From NCBI GenBank assembly GCA_040383485.1, contig JBEIDK010000070.1:1-15961 (forward strand): a stretch of 15,961 nt of DNA, read 5' to 3'. Of the stretch, positions 7,750-14,614 are shown piece by piece. The stretch is from JBEIDK01 sp040383485 (GTDB taxonomy: Bacteria > Bacteroidota > Bacteroidia > UBA4408). The stretch's first letter is position 1. Each line of letters starts with the position of its first letter. Position numbers and translations under genes: made by a program. Under the pieces are notes generated by a model. It was not told where the DNA came from. It worked only from the letters and a program-made list of their open reading frames with translations, and did no database searches.

Positions 7750-9122
7750 AAATTTTATTCACACATGGGTATTTTTTATTTGAGGATGCTAAGGAGCAGA
7801 AAATAATGCGCCCTTACGTTCCTTTGGGAATACTTTATTTATCTGCATTTTTAGAACAACATGGATTTGAAAATGAAGTTTATGATTCTACTTTTTCTAC
7901 TTTGGATGAGCTTAAACAAGAACTGATTAGTAAAAAGCCTGATGTGGTTGCAATTTATACCAATTTGATGACTAAGTTGAATGTACTTAAAATAATCAGT
8001 TTTATTAAATCAACCAAGGTATTAAATGGAACAAGAATTATTTTAGGTGGTCCTGAGGTAACAAATCACGTAGAAAATTTTTTGAAGCATGGGGCTGATT
8101 TTTTAATTATTGGTGAAGGAGAACAAACTATTTTAGAATTGATAAAGGCTCTTAATGAAAAAGATATGGACTACTCCAAAATTTCAGGTTTAGCATTCAT
8201 TTCAAATAATTGTTTTATTCAAAATTTAGAGAGAACATTAATAAAAGATATTAATGTATTGCCATTTCCTAATAGGCGCAAAATTGATTTTACAAAATAT
8301 CTATCTGTTTGGAAAAAACACAACGGTTATAGTATGATGAGCGTTAGTACCATGCGCGGCTGTCCATATACCTGTAAATGGTGCAGTAGAGCTGTTTATG
8401 GGGGCACATATCGAAGGCGTAGTCCAAAACTTGTTGCAGAAGAATTAAAATTTCTAAAAGAGAAGTACAACCCAGATATGATTTGGTTTGTTGACGATGT
8501 ATTTACAATTCATCATAAATGGCTTAATGAATTTGCCGAAGAAGTTGTGAAAAATGACGCCTTAATACCATATGAAATTATTTCGAGGGCCGATAGATTG
8601 AATGAAGATGTAATAAAAGTATTGAAAGCAAGCGGATGTAAAAGGGTTTGGGTGGGCGCTGAAAGTGGTTCACAAACTATTATCGACGCTATGGATAGGA
8701 GAGTAGATGTAGTTAAAACAAGAGAGATGATTAAGTTAGCAAAGTCATATGGTGTTGAAGCTGGAACTTTTATTATGCTTGGTTATCCTGGTGAATCAAA
8801 AAAAGAGATTCAAGAAACTATTGACCATCTTGTGGCTTCAAATCCATCTCATTATACTATTACAATTGCTTATCCAATTACTGGCACTCAATTACATCAT
8901 GATGTAAAGGATAAACTTTTGGACAATGGTTTAACGTGGGAAAACTCAAATGATAGAAATACAGATTTTGAACGTCTTCATCCTAAACGTTATTATGAAC
9001 ATGCAATAAAATGGGTAATGACAGAGGTTTATTTAAAAACTAGAAATAAAAATATTTTAAAATTTCCATATCTTAAATTAAAGTCAATCAAATATCAATT
9101 GCAAATGGAGTTAAGTAAATAA
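7746..9122 (+). CDS. B12-binding domain radical SAM protein (class B / BchE-like), copy 2
   Basis: 458 residues, homologous along its length to the gene at 5514. Both open MKILFTH-x-YFL, both have Y-x-PLG near residue 24-28, and both have an E-x-GAESGSQ-like block (VWVGAESGSQTIIDAMD, 301-317). The cobalamin domain (about 1-135) has ILGGPEVTNH and LIIGEGEQTILEL. The barrel has STMRGCPYTCKWC with Cys206, Cys210 and Cys213 as CX3CX2C, then YGGTYRRRSPK and WFVDDVF. The start is TTG at 7746, overlapping the preceding TGA as TTGA; the alignment with the paralogue's ATG start makes this start nearly certain. Copy 2 keeps the GGPE turn that copy 1 has lost. Probably a duplicated enzyme that acts on a related step or intermediate; reaction unknown. 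Next gene follows with no gap. Confidence 0.9.
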   Translation: MKILFTHGYFLFEDAKEQKIMRPYVPLGILYLSAFLEQHGFENEVYDSTFSTLDELKQELISKKPDVVAIYTNLMTKLNVLKIISFIKSTKVLNGTRIILGGPEVTNHVENFLKHGADFLIIGEGEQTILELIKALNEKDMDYSKISGLAFISNNCFIQNLERTLIKDINVLPFPNRRKIDFTKYLSVWKKHNGYSMMSVSTMRGCPYTCKWCSRAVYGGTYRRRSPKLVAEELKFLKEKYNPDMIWFVDDVFTIHHKWLNEFAEEVVKNDALIPYEIISRADRLNEDVIKVLKASGCKRVWVGAESGSQTIIDAMDRRVDVVKTREMIKLAKSYGVEAGTFIMLGYPGESKKEIQETIDHLVASNPSHYTITIAYPITGTQLHHDVKDKLLDNGLTWENSNDRNTDFERLHPKRYYEHAIKWVMTEVYLKTRNKNILKFPYLKLKSIKYQLQMELSK

Positions 9123-10172
9123 ATGCAGGAACAATCAATACTACATACATTAAGGCGTTATACATCTTTGTCAACCCATCAAATTAGGGTATTACCAATT
9201 GTGATACTAATGCCTCATAGTGCATGTAATTGTAGGTGCGTAATGTGCGACATATGGAAAGGAAATAAGAATGTTCAGCAGCTTACTGAAAATGATATTC
9301 AAGAACTTTTAATTTCACTTAAAAGTCTTGAGACAAAAAGAATTGTCATGTCTGGCGGTGAAGCATTGCTCAATAAAAATTTCTTTATTTTTTGTGAGCT
9401 AATAAAAAAGCATAATGTTAAAATCACTCTCCTTTCAACAGGTGTTACAATAGAACAGTTCGCTGATAAAATTATTGAACTTGTTGACGAGGTAATTGTT
9501 TCGTTGGATGGTGATGAAGAGTTACACAATCAAATACGTAATGTTCCAAATGCATTCCAGAAAATGAAGTCTGGTATTGTTAAATTGAAAAGTATCAACA
9601 ATAGTTATCCTATTTCGGGAAGAAGCGTTATTCATAATTTAAATTTTAGAAATTGGGAAAAAATTATTGATGCTGCTAAGTATTTAAAATTGGATAGTAT
9701 AAGTTTTTTGCCTGCTGACGTCTCTAGTCAAGCATTCAATAGAGACGAACCTTGGGATAAAAGTAAACAGGATAATTTGTTGATTGATAAAATAGATTTA
9801 CTTGCATTAAAAGAAGTAATTGAAAAATTAATAAGTGACTTTAGAAAGGAGTTTGAAAATAAGTTTATTGTTGAATCACCAGAAAAATTAAGAAAGATAC
9901 ACCAGTACTATTCTGCCCAACAAAACTTGTCAAGCTATCCTAAAAAAAATTGCAATGCTCCTTGGGTTTCTGCAGTAGTAGAGGCCGATGGTAAAGTAAG
10001 GCCTTGTTTTTTTCATGATGTAATTGGTGATATTAGAAAAGAATCACTAAAAGAAATTCTCAATAACGATGCGTCTAAAAAATTTAGAAAGGAACTCAAT
10101 ATTCAAACAAATTCAACATGTTCGAAATGTGTTTGCTACCTAAATTTGACGCCAAGAAATAAATTTTATTGA
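9123..10172 (+). CDS. radical SAM protein with SPASM/twitch-like C-terminus
   Basis: 349 residues. The N-terminal cluster site PHSACNCRCVMCDIW gives Cys35, Cys39 and Cys42 as CX3CX2C, with an extra Cys37 inside. MSGGEALL (76-83) is the SAM-binding GGE motif, and VIVSLDG (124-130) is a later barrel strand. The C-terminal part has NCNAPW (Cys277), KVRPCFF (Cys295) and CSKCVC (Cys333, 336, 338), as expected for an auxiliary Fe-S cluster in SPASM or twitch domains. Relatives mature peptides or oxidise small molecules, for example BtrN (aminocyclitol dehydrogenase) or anSME (sulfatase maturation). No precursor peptide or sulfatase gene is visible here, which favours a small-molecule or sugar substrate, by inference only. 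Its ATG directly follows the preceding stop, so it belongs to the same transcript. Confidence 0.88.
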   Translation: MQEQSILHTLRRYTSLSTHQIRVLPIVILMPHSACNCRCVMCDIWKGNKNVQQLTENDIQELLISLKSLETKRIVMSGGEALLNKNFFIFCELIKKHNVKITLLSTGVTIEQFADKIIELVDEVIVSLDGDEELHNQIRNVPNAFQKMKSGIVKLKSINNSYPISGRSVIHNLNFRNWEKIIDAAKYLKLDSISFLPADVSSQAFNRDEPWDKSKQDNLLIDKIDLLALKEVIEKLISDFRKEFENKFIVESPEKLRKIHQYYSAQQNLSSYPKKNCNAPWVSAVVEADGKVRPCFFHDVIGDIRKESLKEILNNDASKKFRKELNIQTNSTCSKCVCYLNLTPRNKFY

Positions 10173-10178
10173 TTATAA

Positions 10179-11375
10179 ATGCGATTTATAAATGATTTCA
10201 TTTCCCGAAAATCAAACCTAATTAAGCTCAGAAAAAGTTTACTTAATATCTTACGTTTATATTCTGTTCCATTATTTTCGTTTTCGATTACCTTTTTCTT
10301 TATCCGATGGTTTTCTTTAAATTCCTGGGGTCAGGTTTCTAAGTATTATTTGTGGATTAATATTCTTTGTACCATAACCAACTTTGGCGCTGGTGGTTTA
10401 TTAATGAGACAATTTAGTATTGAGCCTGGAAATATTAATTCAAATCTATACAGCTCTTTATTTATAAGGTTTCCTATTGTAATTCTTTCTGTACTGTTTA
10501 TTTTTATATTACAAATTCCATTAGAGCTATGCCTCGTATTTTCATTAATATTAATTGTAAAAACAATTCAACAAACATTCGAAACAATAATTCATTTTAA
10601 TAGGGAATATAAAACAATATTATTTGCTGAATTAGTTTCAAACGCATTATTAATTTTAATCCTATTCCTACTTAAATCAACTCTGTTTCAGTTATTTTTT
10701 ATATTTATTGTATACCTAATTATAGAATGTGTTAAAACTCTTTTTTATGTATTTAATTCAAAAAATATTTTCGATAAGAACTTACATATTTCTTTAGAAA
10801 AGCTTCAATTGAAAAGGCACTTACCTTTTTTCTTACTTTCAATAGTAGGATTATTAAATTTAAAGTTTGACCAGTTATTTTCATCCTTACATTTTAATAA
10901 CGAACAAATTGGTAAGTACCAATTAATAAGTTCTATGCAAGCCATTGCAGTTTCTTTTTTTTCGGCAATTACGCAGCCTTTTATTAGAAATTTATATAGA
11001 ATGAGTGAGGTGTTATACAGAAAATTATTTATTAAGCTTTTGTTTTTTGTTATTCCAACCTCCATTGTATTTGCATTAATAATTCAAATTGTTCTTAATC
11101 AACTGTTTCAGGTTTATTATAATTTTAGCTTTATTACTATTGTTTCGGCCAATATAATTTTGTTATCAATAAATAGCTTTTTAAGTGTTGGTGTTCTCAA
11201 ACTAAAGAAGGAAAATTTGAGCCTATTTGTCGGGTTGATTTCTATCTCTTGTATTACAATTTGTGCCTTATTTATATTCAATAATTTTTTTGAATTGGGT
11301 TTACTTATTTCTTTATTTATTAGTCAAATTATTGTTTTTGTAATTCAATATAATGTAAATTTTGGAAACAAGTAA
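10179..11375 (+). CDS. Wzx-like polysaccharide flippase (MATE/MOP superfamily)
   Basis: 398 residues with roughly twelve hydrophobic membrane segments separated by short basic loops, and no signal peptide. NFGAGGLLMRQFS after the second helix, a helix pair near GLLNLKFDQLFSS at mid-length and LISSMQAIAVSFFSAITQPF are arranged as in Wzx/PST repeat-unit translocators. It is somewhat short for Wzx, which often has 410-500 residues. It would flip lipid-linked repeat units across the inner membrane, coupling the cytoplasmic glycosyltransferases to the Wzy-like proteins at the left of the window. The ATG start lies 6 bases after the preceding stop. Flippases diverge quickly, so the call rests on topology, size and locus context rather than on catalytic residues. 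Confidence 0.8.
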   Translation: MRFINDFISRKSNLIKLRKSLLNILRLYSVPLFSFSITFFFIRWFSLNSWGQVSKYYLWINILCTITNFGAGGLLMRQFSIEPGNINSNLYSSLFIRFPIVILSVLFIFILQIPLELCLVFSLILIVKTIQQTFETIIHFNREYKTILFAELVSNALLILILFLLKSTLFQLFFIFIVYLIIECVKTLFYVFNSKNIFDKNLHISLEKLQLKRHLPFFLLSIVGLLNLKFDQLFSSLHFNNEQIGKYQLISSMQAIAVSFFSAITQPFIRNLYRMSEVLYRKLFIKLLFFVIPTSIVFALIIQIVLNQLFQVYYNFSFITIVSANIILLSINSFLSVGVLKLKKENLSLFVGLISISCITICALFIFNNFFELGLLISLFISQIIVFVIQYNVNFGNK

Positions 11376-12438
11376 GGGTAAAAAATATAACTTCGTAATC
11401 CTAACTCCTGGCTTCCCTTTTGGTGAGTCAGACACAACTTGCTTGCCAGCTATTCAGCAATTTGTTTCATGTCTAAAATCCGATTTTGATACTGTTGAAA
11501 TAATAATTATTTCTTTTCAGTATCCTTTTTTTGTAAGTACTTATTATTGGAATGGAATAAAAGTTATAGCCCTGGGAGGAAGCAATAAAAAAGGATTAAG
11601 CAGAATATTAATATGGTTAAAGTGTTTGTTTAAATTATTCGAACTACATAAGTCAATCAAGATTAATGGTATTTTAAGTTTGTTTTTAACTGAATGTTCT
11701 TTGGTGGGTAAAATATTTTCGAAAATTTTTAGAATAAAACATTATACTTGGCTTATAGGACAAGAAACAAATTCGAATAATAAATATATAAAAAGAATAA
11801 GGCCTAAACAGAATGAGTTAATTGCTATGTCAAATTCTCAAAACGATAATCTATATAAGTCATTTGGGATTAAAGCAAATTATGTAATTGAGAATGGTAT
11901 TAATGAAATAATTTTCGACAAAATTAATAATGGAATTAGAGCAATAGATGTTGTTGGTGCAGGAGCATTAATACCCTCAAAAAGATATGATGTTTTTTTA
12001 GAAGTTATTTATCAGCTGAAGCAACAAGGTTTAGTAAATATTAGGTCGGTAATTTGCGGTGAAGGTGAACTCATGAGTGATTTGAAATTTTTAGCAATAA
12101 AATTAGGGATAGATAAAAATGTAACTTTTATGGGGCTTACCTCACATCAGGAAACATTGGCTTTGATGAATAATGCTAAAATTTTTCTTCACCCTTCTAT
12201 TGCGGAAGCTTCAAGCACTGTATTGATGGAAGCGCTCTATAATGGTTGCCAAACAGTAGCTTCTGTTGAAATAGGAAAGAAAATTGTGAACCAATTTTAC
12301 AAACGTGAATCAAATAAGGAAATGGTTAATATTGTTTATGAACTTTTATCTGATTCAAACTTAAAGAATGAAAGAATAGTTTATAATTCAATGCATGAAA
12401 GTGTCAAGGAAATGATGCAATTATTTTTTACGAAATAA
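11362..12438 (+). CDS. glycosyltransferase, GT4-type
   Basis: 358 residues with GT-B layout. NFVILTPGFPFGESDTTCLP (10-29) is the acceptor-side N-terminus. VVGAGALIPSKRYD (197-210) contains the basic donor-phosphate motif (Lys207, Arg208). ICGEGELMSDL (231-241) and VTFMGLTSHQE (254-264) follow, then the E-x7-E motif in AEASSTVLMEAL (Glu282, Glu290). It would add a sugar to the repeat unit in the cytoplasm. The only plausible start is TTG at 11362, overlapping the flippase by 14 bases, as no in-frame ATG precedes the conserved N-terminus. It is the last + strand gene of the cluster. Only 19 bases separate it from the convergent glycosyltransferase gene, and no hairpin terminator is visible there. 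Confidence 0.88.
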   Translation: METSKGKKYNFVILTPGFPFGESDTTCLPAIQQFVSCLKSDFDTVEIIIISFQYPFFVSTYYWNGIKVIALGGSNKKGLSRILIWLKCLFKLFELHKSIKINGILSLFLTECSLVGKIFSKIFRIKHYTWLIGQETNSNNKYIKRIRPKQNELIAMSNSQNDNLYKSFGIKANYVIENGINEIIFDKINNGIRAIDVVGAGALIPSKRYDVFLEVIYQLKQQGLVNIRSVICGEGELMSDLKFLAIKLGIDKNVTFMGLTSHQETLALMNNAKIFLHPSIAEASSTVLMEALYNGCQTVASVEIGKKIVNQFYKRESNKEMVNIVYELLSDSNLKNERIVYNSMHESVKEMMQLFFTK

Positions 12439-12457
12439 TTCAATTAATTAAGCAATT

Positions 12458-13540
12458 TTAAGTTATGCGCTCTACATTTGAAATTATTGTATGTGCTATA
12501 GATTCAAAGGATAAGTTTTTCTTAAATTGTTCACTAACCTTATTTCTCATTTCAATTTTATTAATATTATCAAGTCCTATTAGTTTTTCATATAGCTCCT
12601 CCTCATTTTTTGGATTAAACAAAATGCCGCACTCACCATTGTTAGTCATTTTTCTAAACGATGAAATATTTGTAACAATAGGTATACAACCACATGCCAT
12701 TGCCTCACAAAGAGAGTATCCACTGCCTTCATAAAGTGACCCTAGTATAAAATATGTAGCTTCATTATATATTTTTTCAAGTTCACAATGTTCTACTTCC
12801 CCAATTAGTTGAATATTTTTTTCGAGTGAATTTGTAGTTATAAATTCTTCTACCTTTTTTAATAAATCCATACTGCTATAAATCATTTTAAGAGTTGCCA
12901 ACTTATTTTTTAATATATATTTTTCAAAAGCCCTTAAAATTGTAAGTGGATCTTTATTATTGTTAAGTCTGCCCACCCAAATAAATAAATTTTCATTTCT
13001 ATCTTTGTTTAGGTTTGTAAATGTAGTAGACCCTTCCATCATTTCAATTATTTTATTTTCGCTGCCAATTACTCCTGATTTCAGAAAAGGAATTGCTTGT
13101 TCTTTCGATACAAAAAAATACTTATCAACGCATGAATCTGCAAGTTTTTGAAATAATATTTTTGGAAAAGCAAAGGGTTTTTCGGCATGATGTTGAACAA
13201 AAATCTTCGTCTTTTTATTGATAAAAAAATTCAGAATAAATATTAAGAATCCAAATTGCAAACCATGAATGAAAAGTACATCATGTTTGTTTTTAATAAT
13301 ATTGAGAATAGTTTTTACTGGAACAATGAAATTGCTATTTTTCCTACTTTTGATGTAATAAAGAATATTGTTTTTTTCAAACTGGTTATTGCTGTTTAAG
13401 TGTTTATAGACAGTTATTTTATATTTTTTTGGTAGAAAAGTAAGATGTTTCAAATTTGACTCATGCGCTTTTAGTGCCACTTCCGCATTACTAAACTCGT
13501 CACTATTGTAAAAACTTATATCTGCAAAGCTTATTAACAT
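12458..13540 (-). CDS. glycosyltransferase, GT4-type, on the opposite strand
   Basis: 360 residues. The N-terminal half has VLFIHGLQFGFLI (88-100) and VQHHAEKP (115-122), an acceptor-side His pair common in GT4 proteins. The C-terminal half has FIWVGRLNNNKDP (186-198) with Arg191 and Lys196, IQLIGEV (243-249) and the E-x7-E motif in LYEGSGYSLCEAMACG (Glu271, Glu279). GCIPIVTNISSFRKM is the usual strand after it. It belongs functionally with the polysaccharide cluster, but it is transcribed toward it from its own promoter in the 263-base region shared with the rhodopsin gene. It may be an optional or separately regulated sugar transferase, or a later addition at the locus edge. The ATG is at 13540-13538 on the - strand; no Shine-Dalgarno-like motif precedes it. 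Confidence 0.9.
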   Translation of the reverse strand: MLISFADISFYNSDEFSNAEVALKAHESNLKHLTFLPKKYKITVYKHLNSNNQFEKNNILYYIKSRKNSNFIVPVKTILNIIKNKHDVLFIHGLQFGFLIFILNFFINKKTKIFVQHHAEKPFAFPKILFQKLADSCVDKYFFVSKEQAIPFLKSGVIGSENKIIEMMEGSTTFTNLNKDRNENLFIWVGRLNNNKDPLTILRAFEKYILKNKLATLKMIYSSMDLLKKVEEFITTNSLEKNIQLIGEVEHCELEKIYNEATYFILGSLYEGSGYSLCEAMACGCIPIVTNISSFRKMTNNGECGILFNPKNEEELYEKLIGLDNINKIEMRNKVSEQFKKNLSFESIAHTIISNVERIT

Positions 13541-13649
13541 ATCTAATATTTAACTATCAATTCTAATGATAATTTCTATAACTCATAATATATTGTTATT
13601 CAATGTTTTATAAAATTTTGAAAGTATATATTAAATATTTACACACCTG

Positions 13650-13679
13650 TTGTAAATAAATTTATTTAACTTAATTTTA
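13650..13679 (+). promoter_or_regulatory. candidate Bacteroidota-type sigma-70 promoter for the rhodopsin gene
   Basis: TTG at 13650-13652 is followed, after exactly 19 bases, by TAATTTTA at 13672-13679. The Bacteroidota consensus is TTG (or TTTG) near -33 and TAnnTTTG near -7, so only the final G differs. Transcription would begin near 13685, giving a leader of about 118 bases. AT-rich sequence produces such matches by chance, so this is a candidate only. Confidence 0.35.
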
Positions 13680-13719
13680 TAATTTATTAAACATTATGAA
13701 AAATTAATTGTTAAAAGAA

Positions 13720-13803
13720 AAGTGTGGAGTTGAGAAACCATCTTAAAAAAAACAAGGAGTTACTGAAAATCCTTAAGAGTAGGAACAAATTTAAATAAAT
13801 AAT
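13720..13803 (+). promoter_or_regulatory. possible structured 5' leader of the rhodopsin mRNA
   Basis: The leader contains GGAGTT twice (13726-13731 and 13756-13761) and a small hairpin, AAGGA (13754-13758) pairing with TCCTT (13770-13774) around an 11-base loop. A Shine-Dalgarno-like AAGGAG sits 45 bases before the ATG, too far to serve the rhodopsin start, and is partly hidden in the hairpin. The bases just before the ATG are A-rich (AAATAAATAAT), as is common for Bacteroidota. No known riboswitch class was recognised. Confidence 0.25.
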
Positions 13804-14520
13804 ATGGAACATTTAAAAGTAGCTAGTGATAATTATGTGGCATTCACATTTTTTATCGGAACAATGGCCATGATGGCCGCATCAGTTTTTTTCTTTTTTG
13901 AGTTGAATAATACATCTCAAAAATGGAGAACCTCAGTTTTAGTATCAGGTTTGATAACCTTTATTGCAGCAGTTCATTACTATTACATGCGTGGTTACAA
14001 TTTAGAAACAGGTGAATCTCCAACATTTTTTAGATATGTTGATTGGATTCTTACCGTGCCTCTAATGTGTGTTGAATTTTACCTTATTACAAAAAAGGCA
14101 GGAGCGAAAATAGGGTTATTATGGAAGCTAATTTTTGCATCTTTAGTAATGCTAATAACAGGTTATTTTGGTGAAACAATTGACCGTGGAAGTAGTGTAA
14201 TGTGGGGCGTTATTTCTGGTGCAGCTTATTTTTACATTGTTTATCTTATTTGGTTTGGCGAAGTAGCTGCGTTAGCAAAAAATGCTGGTCCACAAGTTGC
14301 CAAAGCTACTAGAGTTTTAGCATGGTTTGTTTTAGTTGGTTGGGCAATTTACCCTCTTGGGTATATATTAGGAACTCCAGGTGGATTATTTGGAATGCAA
14401 TTAGTTGCTGACCCTGCTGCTGCTTCAAAAGCAATGGATATTGTTTACAATATTGCTGATGCAATAAATAAAATTGGTTTTGGTTTGGTTATATATTCTT
14501 TGAGTAGAAGCGAAGATTAA
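13804..14520 (+). CDS. proteorhodopsin, light-driven proton pump (green-type, with carotenoid-antenna Gly)
   Basis: 238 residues with seven membrane helices and no obvious cleavable signal. Compared from memory with green proteorhodopsin (GPR), the key residues are His58 (GPR His75), Arg77 (Arg94), the proton acceptor Asp80 (Asp97), Thr84 (Thr101), Met88 at the tuning site (Leu105), the donor Glu91 (Glu108), Asp219 (Asp227) and the retinal Schiff-base Lys223 (Lys231). Helix C reads RYVDWILTVPLMCVEFYLI, so the motif is DTE, that of an outward H+ pump rather than a Na+ (NDQ) or Cl- (NTQ) pump. Gly135 in helix E replaces GPR Phe152, the feature that lets xanthorhodopsin-like pumps hold a carotenoid. 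The gene is monocistronic, with its own candidate promoter and a strong terminator. No blh or crt genes are nearby, so retinal must come from genes elsewhere. Confidence 0.97.
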   Translation: MEHLKVASDNYVAFTFFIGTMAMMAASVFFFFELNNTSQKWRTSVLVSGLITFIAAVHYYYMRGYNLETGESPTFFRYVDWILTVPLMCVEFYLITKKAGAKIGLLWKLIFASLVMLITGYFGETIDRGSSVMWGVISGAAYFYIVYLIWFGEVAALAKNAGPQVAKATRVLAWFVLVGWAIYPLGYILGTPGGLFGMQLVADPAAASKAMDIVYNIADAINKIGFGLVIYSLSRSED

Positions 14521-14539
14521 TTTATACTTTAATTTTTTT

Positions 14540-14582
14540 CACAAAAGGTATTCTTGTTCATGAAGGATACCTTTTGTGTTTT
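14540..14582 (+). terminator. intrinsic terminator of the rhodopsin gene
   Basis: The left arm CACAAAAGGTATTCTT (14540-14555) pairs over 16 positions with AAGGATACCTTTTGTG (14563-14578), with one T-G wobble and a 7-base loop. It is followed by TTTT (14579-14582). It begins 20 bases after the rhodopsin stop. The - strand reading lacks a U-tract after the hairpin, so it acts for the + strand; the convergent acetyltransferase gene ends at 14615. Confidence 0.85.
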
Positions 14583-14614
14583 AAATTGTTTGCATTTTAC
14601 ATTTGAAAATAATT

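Larger units (their letters stand above)
13541..13803. other. 263-base gene-free divergent intergenic region
   Basis: The largest gene-free stretch of the window lies between the starts of the - strand glycosyltransferase and the + strand rhodopsin gene. It is extremely AT-rich, with short self-complementary AT runs (for example TTTTATAAAA near 13608). Its right third (about 13720-13790) is noticeably less AT-rich and probably forms the transcribed leader of the rhodopsin gene. No ORF of meaningful size, tRNA or known riboswitch motif was recognised. It should hold promoters for both genes; only the rhodopsin one could be proposed. Confidence 0.7.

Noticed and set aside
5514..10172. Peptide natural product (RiPP) cluster
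   Set aside because: Three radical SAM genes made this tempting, but no small precursor ORF, leader-binding domain, protease or peptide exporter is visible, and the genes sit inside a glycan operon.
13754..13803. Riboswitch call for the rhodopsin leader
   Set aside because: The hairpin is only five pairs and no conserved core of a known class (TPP, cobalamin, SAM, preQ1, glycine) was recognised; kept only as an unexplained leader.
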